A DNA stretch of 64,000 bases from Gordionus sp. m RMFG-2023 (GCF_954871325.1 NC_088778.1:28195120-28259119), one strand, 5' to 3'. Positions 10,640 through 23,412 are shown, counted from the stretch's first letter. Numbers and translations are program-made. Notes: generated by a model not told the origin, from the letters alone.

Positions 10640-13450
10640 CAAGTAATATTACACATTTTTAATTTGATAACTATGACAAACAAAAAATGTGTTGGAAATA
10701 AAAGGAATATAATAAATAAGGAAACCAAAAAAAAAATATTAATTGCATACATAGGGATTAGTAATTTGGCAAAGATAAGATCATTTATCTATCCAAGAAA
10801 CTTAAGGGAACTTAATTATGAGGAGGTAATTGAAGTAGGTAAAAAAGTATTTAAGCCCTCTTCAACTTTATTCAGCTGGAGAATTAAGTTTATTCAGATA
10901 TAAGAAGGTGAAGCAGTTGCTGAGTTTGCAGGTGGGCTTAAAAGATTGGCACAAGAGTGTAAATTTGAAACTGACCTTGATGGGAGATTGAGGGATCAGA
11001 TGGTGGCTTGAATTAAATGGCTGCATTGGAGAAAGATATTCGCACCAGATTTCCAGATGGAATAAATGACATGAGAGAAAGATTGAGTTTTCAAGTTTTA
11101 AATATGGCTTTGGCAATGGAAGGAGCTGAGGATGAAGTTACAAATATGATGGTAAAAAAATTCAATTAATCTAAGGAGCAAATATATCATAATCAAGGAA
11201 ACCTTTTTAATCAAAAGTACCCATATAAAGTAAATGAAAATTTTAGTTATTACAATAATAATAATAATTTTAAGTATAGAGATAATAATAAATTGATAAT
11301 GACGATGTGGAAGAACTCACACCTCTTTCCAGTGTTTTGCATATAGAGTGAAATGTTATTTGCCAAAAGGTAGGGCACTATGTAAAATACTGTAAGGGAC
11401 GTAAGTTACATGTTATGCATCAAGATGAACAATGATTTCAGATTCAATTAATAACATCTCCCAAATTGGTATAAACAGTGCTTATCCGTTTGGATCAACG
11501 GAGTACCGATTGAATTTGATTATGATACGGGAGCACAGGTATCGATAATTACAATATTAAAATTAATGATCTGCATCGGGCCTAATTTTTCAAACCCGGC
11601 CTGATTTGGCCAGAAATATTTTTAAAAAAGTTTTGCCGGCCCGGCCCGAACCCGAAATTATTTTTTAAAAAATTTACCGGCCCGACTCGAATTTATTTAA
11701 ATATAGAAATTGATTTTTATAATTTTATAATAAAATAAAAGACATATGTTATATAGCATCTAGTTTACAAAATAAAATCAAATATTTTTATTTTACATAA
11801 AAAATTTAATATAAAATTAATAAATTTAGATATTTAAAAAAATTTCCAAGAGCCGACCCGGCCTCAATTATTTAAAAAAATATTAGACCCAACCCAATTT
11901 TTTAAAAAAATTAGACCCGAGCCTGGCCTGAATTTGATACTTTCATTTTAGGACGAAAATTTATATTGCTAACAGATCACAAACCTTTGGAAAAATTATT
12001 TGGTGATAAACGGGAACTACCAAAAATATCCAATAGTCGATTAACGCGTTGGGCATGGAAAATGTCCGCATATGATTTTGATATTGAATATCGTAGACGA
12101 AAAGAAAATATAGTAGCTTATACATTATCTAGACTGCTAGTAGCAGGTATAGAGTCAAATGACGATCAAAAACATGCATTAAAAATCAGAGTTATAAATT
12201 TGCACGATATTTGGTCAAGTTGAAGTCCAGAAAGAAACAAGGAATAATAGATTGCTTAAAAAAGTAATTAAAAACATTGAGCGAGTATGGGTGGGGTTTG
12301 ATGCGAAAAATGATGCAGAGTTAGTTTGTTTTAATAATCGTTAAGAGGAATTGTCAGTAGATCATGATGTGATTGAATGGAATGGAAAGTTGGTAATTCC
12401 AACCGCGCTGAGGAAATCAATTTTAACTATTACAGGGCATCCAGGAATAAATGCTATGATATCAATTTTTAGAATGTATTGTTGGTGGCATAATTGCGAT
12501 AAAGACATTGAGCAACATGTTCGACAATGTATGCCATGTAAAAATAACCGGTCGAATATAATGAAGGTTCCTTTATATTCGTGGAACATCTCTATGCCAT
12601 GGGGATGCATTCATTTGGATTTCGCGTAACCTATTGATTAGTATATATGGTTAGTTGGAGTTGATGCACATTCTAAATGGGTTGATGTCAAGTTGATGAG
12701 AGCGACAACATCTAGTACAATGATCAGGGCGTTACTCACGGTTTTGCACTCCAAGACAAATTGTGGCAGATAATGACCCTCAGTTTATTTCTGGGGAATT
12801 TCGGAAATTCTGTTTAGAGAAAAATATTAAATTAATATATTCAACACCGTACCATCCCAAAACGAATGGGTTAGCTGAAAAAACAATACAAACACTTAAG
12901 AGTCGATATTTTGCCACTAGAAAAGAAATTAGGGAAAAGGAAGCTATGGGATATGTTTTGGCAGCATACAGAATGGGTGAGCACCAATCAACTGGACGTT
13001 CACTGGCATTGTTGGGGCGAAATCTAAAAACTGGATTAGATTGGTTACATCTAAATGTTAAGGATGAGATGGAACTATCTAATATACGACAAACAGAGCA
13101 CGATGAACACATTTACATGAGGGAATTCGAGATTGCACAACTTGTATGGGTACATAATGAAATCAATTCAGGTTGGAGAGAAGAAATTATAAAGTCCAGA
13201 ACTGTTATATATTCTTATTTGGTAGAAAGTAAGAATAGAATGTTACGAAAGCATGCGGATAAACTTCGAAAATAATGAGAGGAAGAAAATATGGAGTCTG
13301 AGAGAGAGGAAGAAAATGAAGAAAATAGAGAGTCGGAAATAGTTGAGATTTTTGAAAAATGGGGAAGGCAGCGGAGAACTAGAAAGGCAAAAATCATAAA
13401 GATCTGAGAAACCTACAAATTGGCTGATTGAGGAGTTGTAAAATCTTAAG
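10640..13450 (+). mobile_element. Ty3/gypsy-type LTR retrotransposon fossil
   Basis: Parts recognised in order: a gag-like segment from about 10664 (LAKIRSFIYPRNLRELNYEE), a protease-like segment near 11490-11555 (FDYDTGAQVSII), RNase H near 11966-12160 (LLTDHKPLEKLFGD), an integrase zinc-binding region near 12420-12545 (GHPGINA to CMPCKNN), and an integrase core near 12600-12960 (DNDPQFISGEF, TPYHPKTNGLAEKTIQTLK). The integrase and RNase H style is closest to Mag-like Ty3 elements. A purine-rich tract followed by TGTTATAC near 13450-13461 could be the start of a 3' LTR; a matching 5' LTR is not certain. The copy is broken, with several breaks, and looks old. A foreign segment lies inside it at about 11557-11945. 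Confidence 0.8.
11557..11945. mobile_element. insertion with CCCGGCC words inside the Ty3 fossil
   Basis: A non-coding segment whose two ends carry repeated CGGGCC/CCCGGCC-type words (left near 11576-11690, right near 11850-11932) around an AT-rich middle. CGGG-(C/T)-CTAATTTTT is seen in inverted orientation at both ends. The layout (subterminal repeats, AT-rich core) matches the other non-autonomous hAT elements of this window. I could not find a clean terminal repeat or target duplication. Confidence 0.45.
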
Positions 13451-14099
13451 TGTGGGGATATGTTATACAGTATAATATGATTTGTTGTAACACATTTTCA
13501 TAATGTGAAAAAACATTCTTATATAGTTAAATAACTTTCCATAATTATTGTAAAAACATTTTGATATATTTTTTTTTTTAATTTTTCTAATGATAAGAGT
13601 TTTTAAACTTTAATAAAGATTAACGTCAAAGTTATAAATCGAATATAATTTTTTTATGTTTTGGACCCAAGTTTAAGTGGGAAAATGAAAATAAAAATTT
13701 TCTAAGATTTTTAGAATAATTTTTATTCTAAATTTTTTTAAATTTAAAGTATTATTACAATATATTAATGTTACTTTTAGTTATCTAAAGAATGGAAATC
13801 AGGATAAGATATTAGATAATTTCTTAATAAACATAAGTGAAAGAAAATTCGAATTTAGGTTTTTCAGATAATTCTTATTTTTTTATATTTTTATTTGGTT
13901 TTAAAATACAATAAATTTAAAATTTAATTGTTGTAGTTGCTTTTATTAACCTAAAATGACGTATACCAAAAATCATTAAGATGTGCCACCAACCATTCTA
14001 CCCATAACGGAAGCCCCGACACTTCAATTTAACTTTCCGTAATTATTGTAAAAACTTGTTGAGAAAAATACATCCTTTTTTAAAAAAACTTTTAAAAAC
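13450..14099. other. AT-rich flank of the retroelement fossil
   Basis: May contain the remains of a 3' LTR in its first part. No gene recognised. Around 13980-14025 a GC-richer stretch of unknown nature precedes the transposase fragment. Confidence 0.3.
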
Positions 14100-14560
14100 T
14101 TGAAAGAAAATTTTGAGAAAAACATTATATTTTTAAAAACTTCCGGTAACCTATGCACAATAGGAATAAGTGGATTGAAAAAATTTACAATAATAGATGG
14201 GGCTTTTACTGCGATAAAATTCAAGGCATACCTGGATGAATTATTCGCACTTTTACCATCAAATTCATTACTTATAATGGATAATGCTCCTATACATCGA
14301 GCGAGGATAATTAGTTAGAATTATCCAAATATCATATTTTTGCCACCCTATTCGCCGCAAATAAATCCCATAGAAAATATTTTCGGAGTAATTAAAAATC
14401 AATATAGATCAAATTCTCCTAAACCTAATAACCGAAATGAAGTTATTTCAATTGTTACGAGTATTTTAGGTAATTATTTTACACAGAATTTTTCAATTTT
14501 TATTCTCACACCATAAAGATAATTGAAGAGGGAATTCGATGCATTCCTTTAAATGGTTGA
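14100..14560 (+). pseudogene. Tc1/mariner-IS630-like DDE transposase fragment
   Basis: The frame from 14100 reads through LKKFTIIDGAFTAIKFKAYL, then LLIMDNAPIHRAR (second catalytic Asp of the DDE_3 fold), then after one in-frame TAG at 14316-14318, NIIFLPPYSPQINPIENIF with the third catalytic Glu in the NPIE box. The order IMDNAPIH ... LPPYSP-x-x-NPIE is diagnostic for this superfamily. About 30 residues separate the Asp and Glu, a little short. After a frame change near 14500 the C-terminus ends IEEGIRCIPLNG at about 14560. The N-terminal DNA-binding domain and first Asp are missing. Terminal inverted repeats were not identified. A dead fragment. Confidence 0.75.
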
Positions 14561-14665
14561 ATTTGTAATTGATTCGAAAACATAAATCAATGATGTTTAT
14601 ATATATATACTACTAGATTGGAGTATCATTCTTTAAATATTTTTAAAGTGTTCATACATGGGAGT

Positions 14666-14740
14666 CAGCTATAGCACTATTTTGTGGTTTATAGTTCAAT
14701 TAAATGACGTTAATGTGCCACAAAATGACGCTGCAGCTAT
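14666..14740. repeat. hairpin: 22-bp imperfect inverted repeat
   Basis: CAGCTATAGCACTATTTTGTGG (14666-14687) faces CCACAAAATGACGCTGCAGCTAT (14718-14740) across about 30 bp. It lies about 100 bp after the transposase fragment. It might be part of a terminal structure of that element or an independent small MITE. Confidence 0.5.
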
Positions 14741-15974
14741 CCGATGTATTTAAATCTTTAATTAATGAATAGTTAATCTAGTGGTATACACATATCATTA
14801 GGGTAAATCTAAAAAGATACAAATAGGTATATTGGATAGGTGAAATTATTCAAGGCAGACCTAGAGTAAGCTCATTTATATCTAAAACGAATATAATAGG
14901 AAAAATATTTAAACTAAGTGATAAAAAAATTTTATTGGTCTATTATTTTACGGTTAATCGATTGCGCCAATTTTTTAATGATTGATTCTATGTTGGTAAT
15001 TATATCTCAATGTACATTAAGTAAAGCTAGTCCATTCAATTAATTTTAAGATATCGTACTTATGAGATAGGGTTTTAATCCTTGTAATGGAAAAGAGGTC
15101 CTCTCATTTGTGCTTGTACTAATGAATCCACGTTAATATTATGAATGATTTATTTTTTAGAAAGTCAAAGTTTGCGAATCTCAAAATTATATGATTTCGC
15201 TTTCGCCTCAACAATCACATAAATCTCGACAAATTTTTTTTCGATATTATCTTTTAGTTTTAAAATTTCTAATATAATAATATTCGTGATACTTATAACT
15301 TTGCTCAAATTTATTTTAAAAAAAATTGCATAAAATTGTTGTGTAATAAATAATTTTTAATGCATTCCAGTGCAAAATAATTAAGTTGTCATATTAATTA
15401 TAATAATGTATCTCTTTCAGATAAAATATCTGGTTAAACCCACTCTGATATTTCTCTAAGGGTAGTCAAAATTGGCTTTTTTAATCAGTGTCTATGTGGA
15501 TATCTAAAAATTTTATTCACTCTAGAAATTAACCTAATTTAATAGTAGAAATTAATTAAATATAATTTTTTTATCATAAGATTTTCTTATATCTATCAGT
15601 GTTTAAGGTTTTAAATAAATGTAAGAAAATAAAATTTTAATTTTCGTGAGATAAAATTACAATATACACGGAATAAATTAAATGAATTTTAAATGTTTGC
15701 TAACATTTCAATGAGAATATCTTTGCAATTCACAAATCATAAAAATTTTTATATATTTTTATCTCAAAAATTTGTTAAGGGAGCAGGATGGCGTTGACTA
15801 CACGCCTAATTATATATAATTTTATATTCAAAATTTTTTTTTTGAACTTATGTCAAACGTTCAAATTAATAATAAATGATATTCTCTTTCCCTTTTATAA
15901 ATTTTTACATTTAATATAATAATTATTACTAAAATCGAATTATGATAGTGTATAAAATGATATATATATATTCT
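14741..15974. other. AT-rich spacer, nothing recognised
   Basis: Long homopolymer-rich AT sequence with no repeat family or exon pattern that I can support. Confidence 0.3.
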
Positions 15975-16622
15975 TATCTTATCTTATCTAGTACGTTGGT
16001 CATGGACCTGCCCAAAATTAGCGAACGTGAATTACTATAGAGGCCCTATCCTCCATAATAATTATGCCTATTTTTTTCCTCAAGGATACCAACAAACCTT
16101 GTAACCCAGATATAATTATTAAGAGGTGTGGAACTCACCCAATCCAATAATAATATTAGCATAGGGAATAAGTTAAGAGCATATTTTAAAAAGAAAAAAA
16201 GAAAAAGTAGTACTGTATCATCCAATACAACTGATTTTTTTTTTTTCTAAAAATTATGATCAAGGATCTTATTTGATAGGATTAATATATTTCATTTAGT
16301 TAATTTTCGAATTGTTCCTAATTATTTAGTTAGAAGATATAATTATATTTATTTTTTATAATTATTTATTTAAAAATATATATTTAATCTACTAGACTCT
16401 CATAATGTAGTGTAATCCATTTAGAATTTTCTTACAATGTGAAATAAATTAATCCGCCTTCATTTACTATATCCCTATTCAAATTAACTTCATCTCTTAG
16501 ATATATATCAAAGCAATATATGAAATTGTATTTTTAAATAATATAATAAATTTAACTTACTCATCTTTACTTGTTTATTTAGAAAATATGGCTTTCTTTA
16601 TACTAGTCTTTCAGGTGCATTC

Positions 16623-18907
16623 TCAGCAATTATTCGTCAAATGTTCGTATATAAGTCTTAGTGCGATTTTGAAAGTTTTTCTGTCCAACGACGCACGTTT
16701 TATGAATTCCCAAGATAGATCTATATCCGATAATGACCGATTTATTCTACCAAACCAACTATTTTTGTAGGATAGGAAAGGTTTGAGAGATGACTCATCC
16801 AAAGGGGTAGTAAAAAGTGCTTGATATACTAAGTTGTTTGGGGCTTGTCTGAGAATTTGTCTTAATATTTCGATTTTTCTATATTCACATAGTCTATATA
16901 TAGGGAGGATGTCGCATCTGGACCAAAGATTATAATTTGAAGTATTATAAGGATAGAATGTTTTGGTTATATATCTAAGACATTTGTTGACGAAAGTTTG
17001 CATCTTTTTACTTTCTTGTTTAGTATCTTTCCAGGTTTCTATACCATAGATTAAAGAGGAGAATATTAGAGTTTTAAATAATCGAATCTTTAAAGGAATT
17101 GATATTTGATTCGAACTCCATATTTTCATAAAAGATATATATTTCAGTCTGCCATTATTTAATTTAGCTATTAGGTCTAGTTTAGTATTTCCTTTTCTAT
17201 CTTGTATCACTCCTAGATATTTTATTTGTTGGACTTCTACTATTTTTCTCCCTTGTAACGTTAGATTCATGTTTGGAGGATAGTATACTGACGTCATCAA
17301 CACTGTTTTATCAATATTTATTTTTAAACCAAAAAAATCTGCAGCTTGGATCACCATGTTCACTAGCAATTGGAGGTGTGAAATAGAATCTCCTATAATG
17401 CAAAGATCATCGGCAAATGCAAGAATATTAAATTTCGCGATAGGAAACTGAGCCAAATATTGTTTAGTCACTCTTTTTATGATATAGTTTGTAATAAAAT
17501 TTAATAAGAGAGGAGAAAGTACATATCCCTGTTTCAGACCTATCTTAACTGGTATTTTTGTTGATTTTTGACCCGCATGTATAATTTGAACCGAATAATC
17601 ATTATAGATATTTTTTAAAACTTTTACCAAAGAAGTTGGCATATTAACTTCTTCTAAAGCTTTCCATTATCATGAATAATCCTATCAAAAGCTTTCCTAA
17701 AATCCAGAGCTATAATAATTAATTTCCTTTTCCGAATCATAGATTTCTCTATTTGTATCTTTAAGTTGAGAATAGCTTCAAGAGCATTGTGTCCCTTTCT
17801 AAATGAAACTATTGAATCCACATAATCTCGTTCAACAAAAGGTTTGAGGCGATTTAGGATAATGTTAGTGAAAATCTTATATATTATAGAATTCAGAGAA
17901 ATTCCTCTCCAATCCTCTAGAGTTTTAGGGTACTTAGTTTTTGGAAAATTAATTAGGGTAGCCGATAGCCAATCACTAGGGCAGGTCCCTTCCTTCCAAA
18001 CTCTCGATATAATTGGGAATAGAATTTCGACGGATAATGTAGGGTCAGTTTTTAAATAATCACTACTAATATTTCCACACGCCTTGTGATTTTTTAGTTT
18101 CTTTATTATATTTATTATTTCACTCTTAATTGGATCTATGATTCTATTTGTATTTGGGAATAAAGTAGAGAGGGAAGAAATGGTAGATACAGATGTAGTA
18201 TTATGAGTATTATTATCTTGTGGGAGAATTAATTGCGGGGGCCAGAGGTTCGAAGAGGATAGACCAAGATGAATGGATGAATTACCTTGGTTTGGTAAAT
18301 GTAATAATTTTGATGGCGAGAAATTATAGGAAGAAGAGTTTTGAATAGAAGGGCATTGATCGGAAAGATATTTAGGAGGGCCCTGGTGTAACTGTACCTG
18401 AGGAGGCCAGGAGTTTGAGGTAGATGCATTTTGTTCAATGGGAGAATCTAAATTTAAGTTATTCGTTGAGTTAGACAAAAGATTTGAGAAAGAAGAATTT
18501 TGAGCGGGAAGGTATTGAGGGCGTCCAAGGTTTAACAGATTTGGAGGCCAGAAACTTGAGGTAGATGGATTTTGATCTATGGGAGATATTACAATTTGGT
18601 TATTAGATGTAGAGGAGGGTTCATTACTATTAAAGACTTTAGAGTAATGTGAAACCCATATTTCCATTTGTAACTCTGGATCTGTAATTTCCTTTGAGTT
18701 GTGACTGAGTTTAAAAAATTGCTCTTTTTTGAAAGAAGTGAAGGATTTCAATAATTTAAAAGCTTTATACGAATCATTTGCACTGAACGAATTACTTAAC
18801 TCAGTGGCGCGATCCTCAAGGAATTTCCTTTTATCTCTTCTGAGTTTATGACTTATATCGTTTAGGATATACATAGCTCTGTTTCTCCTATAATGACCAC
18901 TCCCCAC
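16623..18907 (-). pseudogene. RTE LINE reverse transcriptase region
   Basis: Two long open pieces, 18907-17654 (417 aa) and 17642-16623 (339 aa), split by one frame change near 17650. The first has a basic start (RRNRAMYILNDISHKLRRDK), a Ser/Asn/Pro-rich linker with internal repeats, then RT motifs: PSDWLSATLINFPKTKYPK, WRGISLNSIIYKIF, SFRKGHNALEAI and IIIALDFRKAFDRI. The second has GLKQGYVLSPLLLNF (residues 35-49), the active-site box LAFADDL (FADD at residues 76-79), GLKINIDKT, KYLGVIQDRKGN, and then the LQTFVNKCLRYI-like thumb region typical of RTE. Both open pieces are long, so the copy is fairly young. Confidence 0.85.
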
Positions 18908-18943
18908 TAGATTTGAAATAAGATTTTTGGATTCTATTGAGAT

Positions 18944-19935
18944 TCAGTCTGGATAATTCATCTTGGCTGGTAAAGAATTTGAAGCCGCTTTAATGAAAAT
19001 GTCACCACTATTTTCCCATAGTTTGTCCGTGGACAAGTTGTTAGTTAGATCGATAACTTTATGAGAATTATTTCTGATTTGTTTTATGTATTCTGTTTTA
19101 ATATTATGATCATTTAATGCTTCGATATCTAATTTGGGACGTTTCATAAGTGACTTTCCATTTCTTTTCTTTATCATATGCCATATCTTTGGGTCTATTA
19201 CCATAGAGCAATCTACAATTTTATGGTCAAAGTTAAATAAAACCTGATGAAGAACTTTAATATTTTTAATCCAACTCATAGTCGACCTATTACAAATAAA
19301 ATAGTCAATTTGAGACCAAGTATTGTATGTTGGGCTAAAATATGTGTATACCTCTCTTTTATCAGAATGTTCGAAGAAAGTATAGCTATTCTAAAATCTA
19401 ACTTATGACAGAGCTTTAATAGTAGTTTTCCTCCAACATCAGATTTAATATTTAGTGCTCCTGAACCAAGGGAAATATAATTCTTTAAATCGATTCTTCC
19501 TACTTTCTCATTTAAATCACCAGCGATTAGTAAATTTTCGCGTTTCGGAAATTTATTTAGATATTCGTCAAGAAAAATGTAGAAGGGTTGTTTTTCAGTA
19601 TAATTCACCGGTATATAAATATTTACAATATTTAGGGTTTTACATCTCGTATTTATTTATATACTACATACCCTACTATACGCCATCGAATTTTGAAATA
19701 TAGCCCGATAGATTCTTTTTGACCAATATACAAACTCCACACCAGTTTTTTTCTGTTTCGCCCGAGTTAAAGAGGAGGTAACCATTGCAATTTAGTTTAC
19801 AAGTATCTAACCAATGTTCTTGTATACAAGCTATATCAACCGCTAAAGTGTCTAAAATAGTTGAGCAAATTTATGATTATTCAAGGATCTAGCATTTAAC
19901 GATATAACTCTTAAAGATCCAGAAAAATTGTTCAT
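18944..19935 (-). pseudogene. RTE LINE endonuclease region
   Basis: ATG at 19933-19935 opens MNNFSGSLRVISLNARSLNN, the usual N-terminal strand of an apurinic-type endonuclease. After a frame change near 19850 the catalytic Glu motif IACIQEHWL follows. Next comes NIYIPVNYTEKQPF, then LLIAGDLNEKVG (GD-x-N catalytic motif, within 19608-19276). Near 19350 the frame shifts again so that YTYFSPTYNTWSQIDYF is read (the S-QIDY motif), and FNFDHKIVDC supplies the final His motif. All endonuclease motifs are therefore present but spread over three or more frames, which means loss of function by small indels after a full-length insertion. Confidence 0.8.
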
Positions 19936-19999
19936 TATAAATTTATTTAGTAATTAAAAAATTAGAAAAATAATTTATAGTAACTAGATTATAAAACAA

Positions 20000-21620
20000 A
20001 TTTATACAATAAAATAAATTTATTTAATGATTTATAAAACAAGATTTCGACAATATATATTATCAAGATTTCACTATATAAAATAGAGTTTCACAGACAT
20101 ATATAAAATAGAGTTTTTTCAGACAACTTATATCCTGATTTATCATAGCAATTTTCCGACAGCTTTATTACAACATATAATAAGTTTTTGATTTCGATCA
20201 TATGCATTATCAAGATTTCACTATATAAAATGGAATTTGATTTATCATAACAATTTTTCGACAGTTTTATTACAACAATATAATATTTTCAAGATTTTTA
20301 CACTATTTCGTCTATTAATATCAGTTTTAAATATTATTATAACAACGATATACTATCAAGTTTGAGACAGATATTATTAATACAACGATATAACATCTAG
20401 TTTGAGACAACTTTCAACAACACTGAATTTGAATAATAGAATTAAACCATAAATACGAGAGAAAAGAGTTTGTAAATCTATTGAATATATAAAAATTGAT
20501 AGAAGAAGTAATTAATCTTTTGAGAAAAGTTACGAGAATTTTGGCGATAGACAAAGAATGATTGTAATTTGAAAATTTGACGATAGAAAAAATTATTTGA
20601 AATTCATACATAATAGTATTTAAATTTACAAAAGATATAAATAAAGAAAATAATAATATATATAAAAAATAAAACTATAAATAGACCTATCATCCGATTT
20701 AATTTGTTAAAAGAAAAAACAAATTTTTTATAATTAACAAGAATAAATTTAACTGTAATGTAATGTAGACTATTTCCAACTATTTTATTTTTATAATACT
20801 ATCGAAAAATAAAATATAAAATTACTATTAATTCGCGATAAAGAAAATATATCGGTAATAATTTAACAGCAGCGTAATGTTACTTTCAACTATTTATTAT
20901 AAGATCGGGAAATAAAATACTAATAGATTAATATTAATTCACTATAAAAAAATTGTTCTGGTAATACTATTTAGAACGTTTAAATTAAAATATAAGATTA
21001 CTATTAATTAACGAAAAAGAAAATATGTCGATCATTGGCGTAAAAATTATATAAACATTATATTTATTACGATTAATACTATTTAATATAAATGTCAATT
21101 TAGCCAATTATTAGGAATTATTACTACAACCTACATATATAATATAAATAAGCCCATATATGTAATAATAATATAATTTTTAAACAATTATACTAAATTT
21201 TAATTAAGAAAGTCTAGGATAAGAACATTATTGACCTCTCTTTTAAAAATATTCTAAAAAAACTAATGTAAAAACTTAACTTACTTCCAAAAAAATACTT
21301 TCAAAGGTAAACGTAAAAACTTACTTACAAAAATATCGTACTTTCAAAAAATACGAACAAGTTATCAAAAAAAATATCAAAAGATCCAAAAAATGAGGGA
21401 ACTTTCAAGATCAAAGATATTAAAATCAACTTCGATAATCTTAACAATATAATTCAAATAATTTTACAAAAACTATAACACTAATAATCTTTAGAAAAAA
21501 TGTCGAACAAATAGTTGATCTTAAAAAAAATTGATAATGAATCGAAAAAAATTCATTTTACAAAAACAATAATTATAATATGTCAATAACTAATGATTGA
21601 CATTATATAAAAATAAAAAC
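20000..21620. repeat. cluster of short tandem duplications upstream of the RTE LINE
   Basis: TATCAAGATTTCACTATATAAAAT occurs at 20061 and 20208, and the GATTTATCAT...CGACAG segment is duplicated with the same period of about 147 bp. ACTATTAATT-(C/A)-xCGA-type units recur at about 20822, 20932 and 21000. AAAACTTACTT...ACTTTC units of about 43 bp lie at 21270-21350. All are diverged. Their position immediately upstream of the endonuclease start suggests a LINE 5' UTR with repeated promoter units, but this is inference. Confidence 0.5.
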
Positions 21621-21629
21621 TATATAAAA

Positions 21630-22010
21630 AGTTATGACATGCCATCCCTTTATGGGCCAGTGGCATGCATATCTGCGAAAAAACATGAAAATATAAAAAC
21701 ATACTACTGTATAACTATGAATAAAGTATAGTTTCATGATGCGGGACCCTGCGAGAGAACCTAGGGCTGTAACATTTGGTTTTCCCACAGGTCCATAGCG
21801 TCATTGTTCCTTAAGATAACGTTGGACCTAGAGGTGCTAGGCGCGGTCTCATCTAAGGTGGCCACCGTTCTCTGCAAAATGTCCTCCGCTGGTGGTTACA
21901 AGGAGACACTGGATCGGGAATTAGAGGCTTCGATCTGCGACTTCCTCAATATGGCAAATTGAACGTGGTACGCCGTTGGGGGCGGTGGTTGGCTTGGCTT
22001 GTGGTTTCGA
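21630..22010 (+). other. GC-richer island with a possible 3'-terminal exon
   Basis: This stretch stands out from its surroundings by base composition. On the plus strand 21765-21962 is a 65-codon stop-free frame ending in TGA. A good acceptor context (TTTGGTTTTCCCACAG) ends at 21790. The downstream residues read SIASLFLKITLDLEVLGAV, then KVATVLCKMSSAGGYKE and LEASICDFLNMAN. The composition is protein-like with balanced codons, unlike the Lys/Asn/Ile-rich chance frames elsewhere. I do not recognise the protein. It could be the last exon of a host gene, a domesticated or dead transposase piece, or chance. Confidence 0.35.
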
Positions 22011-22083
22011 ATTTATAAGAGTTTTTTGCAAAGACGGCCAAAATAACGGAAATTTTTTTAAAAACTATCATATAACATATCTC

Positions 22084-22640
22084 CAGCGCCTACATGAGCA
22101 GGGGTAGGAACAGTTTGCATCCTATTTTTTTGAGGGGGTAGGGGGTAAGCTGCTTTAATGGGGATAGGATAAATTTTTTGGGGGGTTATCTATTAAATTT
22201 AGAGATGAAATAGGACAAATTTTTTTGCTGTAAAAATTATACTTTTATTATAGTATTATTATACAATTCATCGACCAAATCTATATATTGCAAACAATCA
22301 TACACATTGTTTTCCAAATAAACTATCCTTTTAAATGTAATTTAAAAGGTTTAGATATTTTAGCAATCTTATAATACCATAATAATTAATTCATTGTAAA
22401 TAATTAATTGAATTTATATCTAAAAAATAAATTCTTTATATTCAAAAAATATAGATAGTTGTTAGTAGAGATTTAATTTAAGTTATCCTCTATAAATTCT
22501 TTGAAAAGAGTATCAATAAATAAATAGGTGGAAATAATGAGAAAGAGACACCGCCGCCGAAGGCGGCGATTTTTTAGGGGGTAGGCAAAGGTTTTTGAAG
22601 TGGGTTTGCATCCAGTGAAAATCCTGTCATGTAGACGCTG
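22084..22640. mobile_element. non-autonomous hAT element, 557 bp, perfect 8-bp TSD
   Basis: Flanked by CATATCTC at 22076-22083 and 22641-22648. The left end CAGCGCCTACATGA matches the right end read inward, CAGCGTCTACATGA, and GTTTGCATCC is repeated in inverted orientation further in. The interior has poly-G tracts and a GCCGCCGAAGGCGGC stem near 22552. The 8-bp duplication and CAG-type ends indicate hAT. No coding capacity. Confidence 0.9.
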
Positions 22641-22649
22641 CATATCTCT

Positions 22650-23404
22650 ATCAATATTTTTTGTCAAATGTTTTTAAACATTTTCGAGATAATAATTTTG
22701 ATACAATTTTAAAAATCTGTCCTAACTTTACTAAAAAAAGTCAATATTCGAAATTGAAAATTATGATAAAAAAAAATATAGTTAATTTTTTAAATTTATA
22801 TTTATAGTTTTTTAAAGTTTTTGTTCGTGGATTAGATTATTTCATTATCTTATGAAATCATAATGATGAGATCAAGATCATTTTATAAGGAAATAAATTC
22901 CATAACAATAACTGAAACCTGCAAAATCAAAATCTATGTAAATAAAATCTCTCCGACATAATATCTTAGCAATATGACTCACATAGGAATCACTTCTCTG
23001 GTAAATTTGATTAAGGTGGAGTTGATCTGTATGATAATCCCATATCTACTAAAGAATAAAAAGAGAAAAAGGGGCGGTGGCCAATATTCACCAATTTTAT
23101 CGATGTAGCTTTAGTAAATTCGTGGAAAATTTGGAAATTCATGAATCGAGATTAAAAGAAAAGATTGCTTGCATTTAGGTGAGAAGTTATTTCTTTGAAC
23201 ACCAATAAAAATTGAAAAAATTTAAGTACAGGGCACGCAAGCCAGTTTGCATTACAGAGCGAAAACCCTACTGATTCATCTGGAAATTATTTATCCAAAA
23301 TTAAAGATGGAAAAAGACGTAGATGAAGATATTGCCATACGCACTCAATGTGCCAAACATGTCAAATCACACTTCATACTAAATGTTTCAAGGATTTTCA
23401 TAAT
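22650..23404. other. AT-rich spacer, nothing recognised
   Basis: Between two hAT insertions; no MX exon pattern or repeat family found. Confidence 0.3.
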
Positions 23405-23412
23405 ATATAAAC

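Larger units (their letters stand above)
15975..19990 (-). mobile_element. RTE-like LINE, near full length, minus strand
   Basis: On the minus strand the order is AP-endonuclease (from 19935), linker, reverse transcriptase (to 16623), then about 650 bp of 3' UTR ending near 15975 in a short tandem tail (TATCT units on the plus strand at 15975-15990), as RTE elements typically end. The segment 15975-16190 recurs at 41815-41960 inside the hAT element, which supports it as the LINE 3' end. Total about 4 kb, with an EN+RT length normal for RTE. Several frame changes make it dead. The 5' side runs into tandem-repeat DNA at 20.0-21.6 kb that may be its promoter region. Confidence 0.8.
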
